From IMG/VR virus record IMGVR_UViG_3300032214_000625, positions 1-30,711 of that record: a DNA stretch of 30,711 nucleotides. The stretch is one strand, 5' to 3'. The stretch comes from a virus. The stretch's first letter is position 1. Each line of letters starts with the position of its first letter. The notes under the pieces are model-generated. The model was not told the DNA's origin. It did not search any database and saw nothing but the letters and a program-made list of their open reading frames with translations. Below, piece after piece: positions 15,806 through 24,957 of this stretch. Made by a program: the position numbers and the translations under genes.

Positions 15806-18800
15806 TGCCCCAAGAATGGAAACAAGTCAACGGCCGCTGGCAGTTGACCGGGGGGCAGTCTTCCGACGACCTGATCCCTTACATCCCTGCAGGCCAGCCG
15901 CAGCAGGCGGCGGCCAAGCCCAAGCCGAAACCCAAGCCGAAGCCACGCCCGAAGCCGCAGGGCTTCATGCAGCAGCTGTGGAACCAGACCGGCGGGAAGC
16001 TGGTCAACGATGCCACCTACGAGCTGCGCCAGCTCCGCACCGATCCGCTGCGATCGGCGCAGCGCCTGGCCGGCAATGCCGTCCCCCTGCTGGTGCGTGC
16101 CGCCACCGGCCAGGCCTGGGCCAACCCGAACCTGCTCGCCCCCCTGGGCGCGGGCGCGGGCGACAACGTGCTGCGGATGAGCTACTCGCTGTTCCAGCGG
16201 CACGTCCAGAAGCGTGACAAGGCCGACCCATCGGCAGGGCCCATCGGCCAGTTCCTCGACGCGAACGTGGACAGGACGTACCGGCTGCTGGGGGCGAAGC
16301 CGCCGTCAGAGATGAGCCAGCCAGAGCGTGACTTCGACTCCGCTGTGCGCTCGGTGGGCCTGAACATCGCCCTGGGCTTCATCCCCGGCGCGGGCCTGGG
16401 CGCTGCTGGCGCTCGCACGGCGGCCGGTGCCGTCACCCGCGGCGCGGGGGCCGTGGGGCTGAACGAGTTTCTGAGCACCTTCCTCGACGACAACACCGGC
16501 GGGAACATCGTCAACCTCGTCAACGACCTGGGCGGCCTCAAGCTGCCCGGCGGCGTGAATGTGGGCCATGACGACATGGTGACGGCGGCCACGAAGTCGC
16601 TGGTGCCCAACGCCGTCCCCGGCGTCCTGCTGGGATCCGTGGCTGGCTTCGCCAATCTGGTGCGCCGCCAGCGGGCAGGCCGGCTGGTGGAGGAGGTGCG
16701 GACCTCCCGCAACCGGCTGGAGCGTGCCGGCGTGCAGGAGCCAGCCGAGGACGGCACCGCCAGGTTCACCCCAGAGGCGACCGACCCCGGCAATGCGGCG
16801 ACGTTTGCCGAGGCGAACGCGATGCGCGAGCAGCAGCTGGGCGGCCAGCCGGCCCCGGCCCCCTCGCCGGCTGCGGTGGGCCCCGAGGAGCAGATCGCCC
16901 GCAACAACGAGGAGATCGAGCGGCTCAGGGCTGAGCTGGGCGAGGAGGAGGTGCCGCCCCCGAACCCCGATGCCCCCGAGGCGGACGGGCTGCTGCGGAT
17001 GACCGACGAGCTGGACGACCAGGAGCTGCAGGCGGTGGCTGCCACGCCTGGCCCCGTGGTGGACACCGTGAACCAGACGCTGCAGGCCCGGCCTGGCTTC
17101 GAGCCCAACCCGGCGATCCGGCCTGATCTGGTGGCGGCGCCCACCGACCGGCTCAGCCAGCTGTATCTGGACGGTTCCGGGGCGATGGAGCCGTGGGAGA
17201 AGCAGATCGAGGCCATCCCCGTGGATCAGCTGCGCTCGCTGGTGTTCCCCGGCAACAACCCGCAGATGGCGGCGCGGATCCTGGCCCGCACCGGCAAGCA
17301 GTTCAACGAGCTCACCCGCGACGACATTCTGGGGCTGGTGCGCGAGATGGGCCTGGACGGGCAGACCGTCCTGCCCAACCGGATGCAGTCGGGCCAGTCG
17401 GTCGTTCGCACGGAGGACATTGACGCAGAGCCCGCCGCCTTCCAGTTCAAGGAGGGTGTGAACGCCCAAGGCGAACAGGCGGGCAACTCGCTGGGTGGCG
17501 TGAACCTCTGGGATCCCACCGCCGAGGGGATCATTCAGGTGTGGCGGGCCCCAGACGGCCGGCTCAAGGTGGTGAACGGCCACAACCGGCTGGCCCTGGC
17601 CAAGCGGCTGGGCATCCCCAGCCTCCGGGTGGAGGAGCTGGTGGCCACCACCCCGCAGGCGGCCCGGTCGCAGGGCGCGGTGGCGAACATCAGCGCCGGC
17701 AACGGCACCCCCTTCGACGCCGCGAAGTTCCTCAGGGAGACCGGCATCACGGACGAGGCGCAGCTGCGAGCCGCTGGCATCCCGATGGATTCCGGCTGGG
17801 GGCAGCAGGGCCTGGCCCTGTCGAAGCTGCCGGATGACCTGTTCCAGCAAGCGATCAACGAGCAGCTGCCGCTGCGGCGTGCCGTGCTGATCGGACAGAG
17901 CGGCCTTGATCCCGAGTCGATGCGCTCGGCCTGGCGGATGGCCCTGGACAAGCCGGGGATGACCGAGGGCGTGCTGCGCGAGGTGATGGCCTACAACCGG
18001 GCCAACCCTGCAGGCGCCGCAGCTGCTGCCGCCGACCAGGGCGACCTGCTGGCCGGCACCGCCTGGGACATGAGCGAGAACCCGGCGATGGCCGCCAGGG
18101 CTGAGCTGGCCGCTGCTGTGCGGCAGATGCTCTCCAGCGACCGCAAGCTGTTCGGCACCGTGGGACGCCAAGCCGGCCGGCTGGAGGGGGCCGGCAACAC
18201 GGTCGACCGCACCGGCGCCAAGGCGATCAGCGCCGAGGCCACGCAGGCGCTGGCCATGTTCGACCAGCTCAAGTACGTCACCGGCCCCGTGGCCGATCTG
18301 CTGAACCGTGGCGTGGACGAGGTGCTGGCCGGCGGCAAGCCTGGCGCCGTGGCCCAGATCATCAAGGCCGATCTGGCGACCGCCATCGAAAACACGATGA
18401 CCCGGCAGGCGGATGAGGCCGCCGAGGCCCCCATCGCCGCAGCACCGGCGGAAGCCCCCGGGCAAACGGGCCTGTTCGGCGATGCCGCAGCGCCCGAGAT
18501 GGCCCCGGCCCGCCCGCTCACCGCTGACGAACGCGAGGCGCTCAAGATCCAGGTGGTGAAACGGGCGGCCGCACAGGGCGAGATCCGGCCCAGCGCCACC
18601 CCTGAGCCTGAGCTGCCCGCCCCCGGCCGGGTGGGGCTAGAGGAGGCGATCGCCGACATCGAGGCCCGTGGCGGGATCGAGCCGGGGAGCCCCGGCGCCC
18701 AGGCGCTGGCTGATGAGGTTCGGCTGGCCCAGGAGTTCCAGGTGCAGGACGCCGCCATGCGGCAGGACCAGGAGGATGCGCTGCGCGATGCGTTCGGCTA

Positions 18801-19167
18801 CGAGGCCAAGACCTTCGAGGAGAAGAAGGAGCTGGGGATGATCGACGGCTGGGATCCGGCCGATTCGATCGAAGACATGCCGAAGGTGGCCGACATGCTG
18901 GACGCTGCCAACGACCTGGCCGCCGGGATCGACAGCAGGGCCGCCACCAGAAACGCTGCCAGGGTGCAGAGGGCCAAAGAGTTGGCCGATGAACTGGCCC
19001 CTCGCCCGACCCTCCCCGAACCGCTGCGGATCAGCGACACTTCACCAGAGGCGGCCCCTCCCAGGCCCTTGGCGCGGCGGATCGACAACGAGAACCGCGC
19101 CAAGATCCTGGCCAACAACCAGGAGATGGACGATCTCCGACAACAGGCCATGAAGGAGGGCTGCTGA
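15805..19167 (+). CDS. Large internal virion protein with DdrB/ParB-like domain
   Basis: A 1120-residue protein in the middle of the ejection block. Residues 38-52 are a Lys-Pro repeat (KPKPKPKPKPRPKP). Residues 170-215 are Gly/Ala-rich and hydrophobic. From about 533 to 735 there is a ParB/sulfiredoxin-like domain of the DdrB type: VRTEDIDAEPAAFQFK, GIIQVWRAPDGRLKVVNGHNRLALAKRLGIPSLRVEEL (core N591-G-H-N-R595), then a helical region with NGTPFDAAKFLRE and SKLPDDLFQQAINEQLPLRRAVLIG. This domain is known from phage and plasmid 'polyvalent' proteins delivered with DNA. Near the C-terminus QTGLF (887-891) fits the sliding-clamp-binding pentapeptide Q-x-x-L-F. The C-terminus is helical and charged. 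It starts one base into the previous stop. The role is inferred: ejected with the genome, possibly acting on DNA in the host. Confidence 0.8.
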   Translation: MPQEWKQVNGRWQLTGGQSSDDLIPYIPAGQPQQAAAKPKPKPKPKPRPKPQGFMQQLWNQTGGKLVNDATYELRQLRTDPLRSAQRLAGNAVPLLVRAATGQAWANPNLLAPLGAGAGDNVLRMSYSLFQRHVQKRDKADPSAGPIGQFLDANVDRTYRLLGAKPPSEMSQPERDFDSAVRSVGLNIALGFIPGAGLGAAGARTAAGAVTRGAGAVGLNEFLSTFLDDNTGGNIVNLVNDLGGLKLPGGVNVGHDDMVTAATKSLVPNAVPGVLLGSVAGFANLVRRQRAGRLVEEVRTSRNRLERAGVQEPAEDGTARFTPEATDPGNAATFAEANAMREQQLGGQPAPAPSPAAVGPEEQIARNNEEIERLRAELGEEEVPPPNPDAPEADGLLRMTDELDDQELQAVAATPGPVVDTVNQTLQARPGFEPNPAIRPDLVAAPTDRLSQLYLDGSGAMEPWEKQIEAIPVDQLRSLVFPGNNPQMAARILARTGKQFNELTRDDILGLVREMGLDGQTVLPNRMQSGQSVVRTEDIDAEPAAFQFKEGVNAQGEQAGNSLGGVNLWDPTAEGIIQVWRAPDGRLKVVNGHNRLALAKRLGIPSLRVEELVATTPQAARSQGAVANISAGNGTPFDAAKFLRETGITDEAQLRAAGIPMDSGWGQQGLALSKLPDDLFQQAINEQLPLRRAVLIGQSGLDPESMRSAWRMALDKPGMTEGVLREVMAYNRANPAGAAAAAADQGDLLAGTAWDMSENPAMAARAELAAAVRQMLSSDRKLFGTVGRQAGRLEGAGNTVDRTGAKAISAEATQALAMFDQLKYVTGPVADLLNRGVDEVLAGGKPGAVAQIIKADLATAIENTMTRQADEAAEAPIAAAPAEAPGQTGLFGDAAAPEMAPARPLTADEREALKIQVVKRAAAQGEIRPSATPEPELPAPGRVGLEEAIADIEARGGIEPGSPGAQALADEVRLAQEFQVQDAAMRQDQEDALRDAFGYEAKTFEEKKELGMIDGWDPADSIEDMPKVADMLDAANDLAAGIDSRAATRNAARVQRAKELADELAPRPTLPEPLRISDTSPEAAPPRPLARRIDNENRAKILANNQEMDDLRQQAMKEGC

Positions 19168-19168
19168 A

Positions 19169-22100
19169 ATGTTCAGTTGCGATGACACCCAGCGCCGGAT
19201 TCTGGAGCTGCAGGAGGAGAACCGCCGCCTGGCGGCCGAGAGCGAAGCCAACGCACGGCTGCGGCGGGCAGGGGAGGCCTTCGCCAAGGCCGAGGTGGGG
19301 GAGCAGATCCTGCTGCCAGGGCCTGGCGGGCGAGTGCGGACGATCGACACCGCCGACGTGAATCGAGGCCTGCAGCAGGTTGCCACCCTGATGGGCAGCG
19401 AGGACGTGCAGCGGTTCGTGGACCGGGGCCTGGGCGAGAGTGCCCGCCCGGTCGGCGCCGATGCCGAGTGGCAGAACTTCGACCGGATCCTGAGGGAGAC
19501 CGACGTTCAGGACGCCCGCGACTATGCCCTGCTGGCCAGGGCGCTGGGCATCCAGTGGGGCGACATGAACCCCCGGGATCATGCGTTCGTCACGGAGGTG
19601 TACGACAAGACCCGGATGGCTGAGGTGGTGGCCAGGGCCTACAGCGATCTGGGCGTCACCATGAACGATGTGATGGCCCGCATGGCGAACGATGCCGCAG
19701 GCTTCACCGGGCTGGTGGAGCGGATGGCGCGAATCCGGCTGCTGGCCGATCGCTCGAAGAAGGGCTATCTGGATGCGGTCGGGCAGATCGACGCCTTTAT
19801 GGACAAGCTGCCCGGTGCCGTGGTGCCGGATTCGCTGAAACAGGAGGCCTTCCGGTCCTACAAGCTGGCGCTGCTCTCAGAGCGGCACTACGCCTTTGCC
19901 CGCCGCCGCACCGGCCAGACGCTGCGAAGCCTGCAGGACGGACTGGACGAGCTGGGCGCCAATGATCTGCGGCTCGACTTCACGGACACCGACGAGGTGG
20001 AGGGCACCCTGGCGCTCACCCCCAAGGACGTGAGCAACAACAGCCATATCGGCAAGGTGATCGAGGCGGTGGACAACGGCGCCGCGGGCCAGCTGGAGCT
20101 CAAGGGGCTCATCACCGCCGCGAAGGTCGATGCACTGGACCCCAGAAGCCGGCTCGATACGGACTGGTTCAACACGCAGATGCGAAAGGCCAATGCCTGG
20201 GCGAAGGACTCGCAGCTGACGAACCTCAACACCCAGCTGAAGGTCAACATCGCCAGCAACTTGGCCATGGCCGTGTTCGGCCCCCTGCAGGTGATGCTCG
20301 AAAACGGGCTGACCAGCTACCGGGTCGGCACCAAGACCACCCGGCTGGGCCTGATCGAGAGCGCCAAGATCCACAGCATGGCGGCCCAGCAGGCGCTGGC
20401 GATGACCAGGGCCACGCTCAAGCAGGACATGCTCGACGTGTTCTACGAGGGCAAGGCCAAGTACACCACCAACGTGGACCTCTGGGGCGCCAAGCTCCCC
20501 AGCAACGAGCAGGAGATGGCCGAGGCCGACGCCATCCTGTCGATGAAGTACGAGCAGAAGGGCGGCCCGCTCAACCCCATCAACGTGGCGATCTGGGGCA
20601 AGAAATTGCAGGTGGCGACCCGGCAGGTGCTGGGCAAGGCGGTCCCCGGCGTGCGGCTGCCCTGGCGCCCGGGCCTGCGCGGCCTGGCGGCGACTGACGA
20701 GCCCTTCGCCAAGTACCACTTCCTGTTCCACCTGCGGGCCAACCTCGAAGTGAAGGCGCGGATGGAAGGCGCCCAGCTGGGCCTGCTGGACGAGACCAGC
20801 CGCAGCAAGTGGGTAGAGACGCGGATGCAGGAGGCGATCTACCAGACCACCCCCACCGAGGCGAACGTCAAGGCGCTGCGGCGGCAGCTGGGCATCAAGG
20901 GGTCGGACATGACCGACGACCAGATCGTGGACATGATCTCCGAGCGGGATCTGATTGGCTCGCCCACCCTCTCCACGCCCGAGTCGCGGGCGGCGATGGA
21001 ATACAGCCAGTGGGCCAGGTTCCAGAACAAGCCCAAGAGCAGCGAAATCACCTGGGGCGGCGGCATCGTCCAGAAGGTGGACGAGGGCGTGCAGTCGGTC
21101 CGCTCCAGCTGGGTGATGGACACCCTGATCCCCTACTGGCGCTCCCCCATCAATGCCCTACTACTCGACCACCGGCTGAGCAGCTTCGCGCTGCTCGACA
21201 CCGTAAAGGTGCTGACGGCCAAGGATCGGAGCCCGCAGATGGTGGCCAAGGTCAGGAGCAGCTGGATCATATCGTCCGCGCTGCTGAGCCTGTTCGCCGT
21301 GCTCGATGCCACCGGCAACATCGACGGGGGCACCGCCAGCGACCCGACCAAGCGAAACCGGGTCTTTGGCATCCCCTACCTGGGCGGCATCCCGATCCTG
21401 AACACCCTCTTTCTCTGGAAGGACATCAAGGACGCCGCCGGCGCGGCGCGGGCCAGCAAGTTCGACGGAGACGAAATGATGGCCGGCGTCATGCAGGTGC
21501 TCACCAGCCAGATCATGCGCCAGACCGGCATCGGCACCCTGCAGGGCCTGATCCAGGCGCTGACCGATGCGAACAAAGGCGGGTGGGAGAAGTTCCAGCG
21601 GACGGTGGCCTTTGTCGGCAGCGGCCAGATCCCGCTGATCGGCCCGGTGCGGCAGGTGCAGCGGATGACCGGCACCGAGGACCGCGACCACTTCACCGAT
21701 GGCGCCGACACCCCGAACCAGCGGTACATGGCGGACGAGGACGACCCGATCCAGGGCGTGCTCGATGGCCTGCGGAAGCTCGCCTATCAGACCCTGCCGA
21801 TCATCGCCCAGCCCACTGGGGCCCCCCGGAAGATGACCGACTGGCTGGGCAGCCCAGTGGGCCACATCGCTGGCGTGGACCTGGCCAGGGCCATCCCCTT
21901 CTACCCGTGGGGCGCCTGGCCGAACGACAAGGTGTACGACGAGCTGGACGCCCAGGACATGCTCGATCCGCCCCGCCCGCTGCTGCAGAAGGTGCTCCGT
22001 GGCGTCGGCATGAGCGACCAGCTGCAGGCTGAGTTCAATGACATCTATGGCACGGTCAAGGGGGAGAGCATCGTGGGCCGGTTCGCCATGGCCGGCAAGA

Positions 22101-22564
22101 AGGTCAATGTCCGCTTCCCCATGCCGGTGGAGGTGGTGGCCTCGAACGGCGTGCGGATCCGCAAGGACGGGGGCGTCACGATCCCGCTGGATCCGTTCCT
22201 TGAGAAGCACGTCAAGGGCAAGACCTTGATCGAGGCGCTGCGATCGCTGTTCAACGACCCGATCTACCAGGCGATGGAGGCCGACCCGCTCCAGTCGGCA
22301 GACCTGAGCGTGCAGGATCAGCCACGGGTGAAGCGGCGCCAGCGGCCGGCGCAGCAGATAATCCAGGCCATGAAGGACTACTACCAGCTGCTCACCGAGG
22401 ACGAGCTGGAGCGGCGCGCCGCCAGCGGCAGGAGCCCCGAGGCGAAGCTGTGGAGCGACACGCTCACCAAGCAGGCGGACGACACCCGCCGCCGGTCGCA
22501 AGAGGAGCTCGACCCTGGCCGCCGGCAGAGCTGGCTGAGGCAGCTGATCGACGCTGTGAACTGA
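19169..22564 (+). CDS. Largest internal virion protein (T7 gp16-like)
   Basis: A 1131-residue protein (T7 gp16 has 1318). A strong AAGGAGG (19153-19159) precedes the ATG; the first 40 residues are a charged helix (CDDTQRRILELQEENRRLAAES). The body is helical throughout. PYWRSPINALLLDHRLSSFALLD and the following hydrophobic segment (about 699-715, WIISSALLSLFAVLDA) resemble the membrane-associated late part of gp16-type proteins, and GIPYLGGIPILNTLFLWKDIKDA continues it. No transglycosylase is present here; that domain is on the gp15-like protein. In T7, gp15 and gp16 build the periplasmic tunnel and motor that pulls DNA in. The C-terminus is basic and ends RRQSWLRQLIDAVN. Confidence 0.83.
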   Translation: MFSCDDTQRRILELQEENRRLAAESEANARLRRAGEAFAKAEVGEQILLPGPGGRVRTIDTADVNRGLQQVATLMGSEDVQRFVDRGLGESARPVGADAEWQNFDRILRETDVQDARDYALLARALGIQWGDMNPRDHAFVTEVYDKTRMAEVVARAYSDLGVTMNDVMARMANDAAGFTGLVERMARIRLLADRSKKGYLDAVGQIDAFMDKLPGAVVPDSLKQEAFRSYKLALLSERHYAFARRRTGQTLRSLQDGLDELGANDLRLDFTDTDEVEGTLALTPKDVSNNSHIGKVIEAVDNGAAGQLELKGLITAAKVDALDPRSRLDTDWFNTQMRKANAWAKDSQLTNLNTQLKVNIASNLAMAVFGPLQVMLENGLTSYRVGTKTTRLGLIESAKIHSMAAQQALAMTRATLKQDMLDVFYEGKAKYTTNVDLWGAKLPSNEQEMAEADAILSMKYEQKGGPLNPINVAIWGKKLQVATRQVLGKAVPGVRLPWRPGLRGLAATDEPFAKYHFLFHLRANLEVKARMEGAQLGLLDETSRSKWVETRMQEAIYQTTPTEANVKALRRQLGIKGSDMTDDQIVDMISERDLIGSPTLSTPESRAAMEYSQWARFQNKPKSSEITWGGGIVQKVDEGVQSVRSSWVMDTLIPYWRSPINALLLDHRLSSFALLDTVKVLTAKDRSPQMVAKVRSSWIISSALLSLFAVLDATGNIDGGTASDPTKRNRVFGIPYLGGIPILNTLFLWKDIKDAAGAARASKFDGDEMMAGVMQVLTSQIMRQTGIGTLQGLIQALTDANKGGWEKFQRTVAFVGSGQIPLIGPVRQVQRMTGTEDRDHFTDGADTPNQRYMADEDDPIQGVLDGLRKLAYQTLPIIAQPTGAPRKMTDWLGSPVGHIAGVDLARAIPFYPWGAWPNDKVYDELDAQDMLDPPRPLLQKVLRGVGMSDQLQAEFNDIYGTVKGESIVGRFAMAGKKVNVRFPMPVEVVASNGVRIRKDGGVTIPLDPFLEKHVKGKTLIEALRSLFNDPIYQAMEADPLQSADLSVQDQPRVKRRQRPAQQIIQAMKDYYQLLTEDELERRAASGRSPEAKLWSDTLTKQADDTRRRSQEELDPGRRQSWLRQLIDAVN

Positions 22565-22591
22565 GCAGTGGCGCCGGGGGCCAGAATAGGC

Positions 22592-22605
22592 CTGCACTGA
22601 TGCAG
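22592..22605 (+). promoter_or_regulatory. Palindromic promoter-like motif, copy 4 (before tail fibre)
   Basis: CTGCA-CTGA-TGCAG, perfect arms, in the 48-bp gap before the tail-fibre GTG at 22613 (seven bases lie between). T7 phi17 is at the same place. Confidence 0.58.
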
Positions 22606-22612
22606 AGCTGCG

Positions 22613-24352
22613 GTGAGCCCGACGCCATTCGCCTATCGCGCCTATGCGGGCGACGGGACCAACCGCGATTTCAGCGTGCCCTTCCCCTACATCGTGCAGG
22701 CGCACGTTGTGGTCGGACTGGGCTACGACCAGATCACGGGCGAGTTCAGCACCGTGCTGGCGCCGGGTGTTGGCTTCACCTGGCTGAGCAGCAACCTCAT
22801 CAGAACGACCGTGGCGCCGGCCGTGGGCCAGACGCTCTCGATCCTGCGCGTTACCCCGATCGCCAGCCAACTGGTCGATTGGCAGGAAGGATCGCCGCCG
22901 ACCCCGTTCGAGCTCGACACCGCCGACCGGCAGGTGCTCTATGTGGTGCAGGAGGAGCTGGACCGCTCCGAAGCGAACACAACCGAGCTGCTCAGGATCG
23001 CCACGGAGGCCGAGACCTCCGCAGACTCCGCCCTGGCGGCAGTGGCCGGGGTGCTGGATTACACCCCAGTGGCGAACCTGGCCGCCCTGGCGCTGGTGAC
23101 GCCGGCCAACCTGCAATTTTTCGAGCTGAGGAACAGTACCGGCGCACAGACAAGCCCGCTGATCCAGAACGTCCCGGGCGGCTTCATCGGCTCCAATGCC
23201 CTGGCCATGAGGCTGCAGTATCTGAGTGGTCCGGCTCGATATAACTACCTCTCCTATTCTGCGCTGGACCCAGAGAACCAGTACGCACCCAGGGCGGCAA
23301 CTACCACCGCTATCAACAACGCGCAGACCACGGCGAATGACGCGAATACTGCCATCGGCGTCACCAACAGCACCGTTTCCAGCCTGTCGGCCGCTGTTGC
23401 CAACCAGGATGCGAGTTTCGTCAACCGCATTATCAATGGCGAGATGAATGTCAGCCAGCGGTTCGGGGTTGCCGTCGACACCCCGAGCCTGAGCGGCACC
23501 TATGGGCTGGATCGGTGGAGGTTCGACTGCTCGATTGTGAGCCGGGTGAGCCTGCAGCAATCTCAGGCCGCCCCACCGCCTGGCTTCACCCACTTCCAAC
23601 GGGCCACAGTGGTGACGGGCACAGCGGTGGCGGCCGGTGATTTCTTTTGCCTCGCCCAACCGATTGAGGCCAGTAACTGTGACGATCTGCAGTTCGGGCT
23701 GGCCACGGCTCAGTCGGTGAACCTTCGGATGCAGGTTCGTTCCTCCATCGTTGGCACGTTCGGCGGCTCGATTCGCAACAGGGCGACGGACAGATCCTAT
23801 CCGTTCAGCTATTCCATCCCTACGGCCAACGCCTGGACCCAGATCACGGTCCCGGTCCCCGGCGACACCACCGGAACCTGGGCAGGCATCGACGTGATCC
23901 TGTGCCTTGATGCCGGCGCCAACTTCCTGGCGACTGGCAGCATCTGGACAGGCTCTAACCGACTGGCGGCCACAGGTATCACCAACTGGATGGCGACGAC
24001 AGGGCGAACCTTCGACTTCACCGGCGTGCAGCTGACCAGGGGCGCGACCGTTAAAGGCTTCCAGAAACGCTCGCTGGGTGACGAGACTGCGCTATGTGAG
24101 CGTTACTTTGAGAGCGGGATTGCAAGAAAGGCCGCATTTGCTTCGGCAGGCGCAAACGCGTTCTACTATGTACCGTTCCGCACAAAGAAGCGGGCTACAC
24201 CTGTAATGAGTTGGCTCACAATCACCGCCGCAAACACATCATCTGCAGACGCCAGGGATCCCTCTCCTGACGGGTTCCTCTCATTCGCCACCGTCGGCTC
24301 AGCGGCGATGTACGAGTGGAGTCACTCCTGGGGCGCCAACGCCGAGATTTGA
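22613..24352 (+). CDS. Tail fibre protein (T7 gp17-like)
   Basis: A 579-residue protein. Residues 3-120 are the T7 tail-fibre N-terminal domain that binds the tail: FAYRAYAGDGTNRDFSVPFPYI, SSNLIRTTVAPAVGQTLSILRVTPI and STPFELDTADRQVLYVVQEELDRS-like ending. A coiled-coil part follows (ANDANTAIGVTNSTVSSLSAAV, 240-265). The C-terminal half starts FVNRIINGEMNVSQRFG, a widespread phage fibre jelly-roll motif with YGLDRWRFD, RSSIVGTF and FTGVQLTRGATVKGF, probably the receptor-binding head. The last part (24081-24352) is less GC-rich than the rest, as in exchanged receptor-binding tips. The start is GTG at 22613. Confidence 0.93.
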   Translation: MSPTPFAYRAYAGDGTNRDFSVPFPYIVQAHVVVGLGYDQITGEFSTVLAPGVGFTWLSSNLIRTTVAPAVGQTLSILRVTPIASQLVDWQEGSPPTPFELDTADRQVLYVVQEELDRSEANTTELLRIATEAETSADSALAAVAGVLDYTPVANLAALALVTPANLQFFELRNSTGAQTSPLIQNVPGGFIGSNALAMRLQYLSGPARYNYLSYSALDPENQYAPRAATTTAINNAQTTANDANTAIGVTNSTVSSLSAAVANQDASFVNRIINGEMNVSQRFGVAVDTPSLSGTYGLDRWRFDCSIVSRVSLQQSQAAPPPGFTHFQRATVVTGTAVAAGDFFCLAQPIEASNCDDLQFGLATAQSVNLRMQVRSSIVGTFGGSIRNRATDRSYPFSYSIPTANAWTQITVPVPGDTTGTWAGIDVILCLDAGANFLATGSIWTGSNRLAATGITNWMATTGRTFDFTGVQLTRGATVKGFQKRSLGDETALCERYFESGIARKAAFASAGANAFYYVPFRTKKRATPVMSWLTITAANTSSADARDPSPDGFLSFATVGSAAMYEWSHSWGANAEI

Positions 24353-24364
24353 TAGCGGTTTCCT

Positions 24365-24378
24365 CTGCACCCCTGTAG
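24365..24378 (+). promoter_or_regulatory. Palindromic promoter-like motif, copy 5
   Basis: CTGCA-CCCC-TGTAG in the 50-bp gap between tail fibre and the next gene; one arm mismatch. The spacer equals that of the gp11 copy. The GTG start of the next gene is 24 bases further on. Confidence 0.57.
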
Positions 24379-24402
24379 GCTTCCTTAAGATTCCTGCCCG
24401 CT

Positions 24403-24702
24403 GTGCCCCCTGACATCGTTGGTGTTGTTGTCGGGGGCATCCTGGGCCTGGTCCTCAGTGCCGCACGCGACACGTTCGTGAGCGGCCGGGTGCAGGCCAA
24501 CGGCTTCCAGCGGGCCGTGACGGAGCTCAGCAGCACGGTCAAGCACCTGGACAAGACCGTGACCCGGATCGAGAAGGTCAACGAGGTGCATCTGCACCGG
24601 ATCGAGGACCACGAAACCCGGCTGGTGGTGCTGGAGACCATCAGCGGGGAGCAGCTGCCGCCGAGACCGAGCCTACCCAAGGTGCGCCATGACCCCTCCT
24701 GA
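24403..24702 (+). CDS. Small membrane protein, holin- or spanin-like
   Basis: A 99-residue protein starting with GTG. Residues 4-22 are a hydrophobic helix (DIVGVVVGGILGLVLSAAR), and residues 30-80 a charged helix with heptad-like spacing (AVTELSSTVKHLDKTVTRIEKVNEVHLHRIEDHETRLVVLE), predicted to form a coiled coil, then a Pro-rich tail. One N-terminal membrane segment plus a coiled coil fits an inner-membrane spanin (T7 gp18.5/Rz) or a type II holin (T7 gp17.5). It follows the tail fibre, the T7 holin position. Sequence alone does not decide between them. It overlaps the next gene by 14 bases. Confidence 0.6.
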   Translation: MPPDIVGVVVGGILGLVLSAARDTFVSGRVQANGFQRAVTELSSTVKHLDKTVTRIEKVNEVHLHRIEDHETRLVVLETISGEQLPPRPSLPKVRHDPS

Positions 24703-24931
24703 CAACATCGAGGCCTGGATCGGCTTCACTTTTTTCTTCCTGTCCGAGCTGATTGCCTACAGCAAGCTCAAGGACAACAGCGTATTGCAGCTGCTGCTGC
24801 ATATGGGAAGCGAGCTATTCCCCTACGAAGTGAAACGCAGAGAACCGGCTACCCGTAGCAACCGCCCTCGCCGGAAGCGTGCCGAAAACGGCCGCTACAT
24901 TCCCGAGGCCGGCAACACCAAGCGACGGTAG
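24689..24931 (+). CDS. Small hydrophobic/basic protein (80 aa)
   Basis: The first half carries a hydrophobic stretch (WIGFTFFFLSELIAYSKL, 10-27) and SVLQLLLHMGSELF, enough for one membrane or membrane-surface helix; the second half is very basic (RREPATRSNRPRRKRAENGR). The pattern SELIAYSKLKDNSVLQLLL resembles small uncharacterised cyanophage proteins, from memory. It could take part in lysis with the upstream gene or be a virion component. It starts inside the end of the previous gene. Confidence 0.55.
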   Translation: MTPPDNIEAWIGFTFFFLSELIAYSKLKDNSVLQLLLHMGSELFPYEVKRREPATRSNRPRRKRAENGRYIPEAGNTKRR

Positions 24932-24957
24932 AATCAGCCCTACAGACTTAACCTCCC
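24932..24957 (+). promoter_or_regulatory. Short gap with possible weak promoter
   Basis: The gap before the beta-rich virion gene is 26 bp and contains TAGAATCAGCCCTACAG (24928-24944, beginning in the previous stop codon). TAGAAT could be a -10 box; CAGCCCTACAG shares about half its bases with the palindromic motif. Neither reading is firm. Confidence 0.2.

Noticed and set aside
16306-18465. Long minus-strand open frame (719 codons) opposite the ParB-domain gene
   Set aside because: An antisense shadow caused by high GC at third codon positions; composition is not protein-like and there is no start signal.
21161-23659. Very long open frame on the minus strand (832 codons)
   Set aside because: It lies opposite the gp16-like and tail-fibre genes, is full of His/Arg/Gly/Leu typical of GC-rich antisense frames, spans a gene boundary, and has no recognisable domain.
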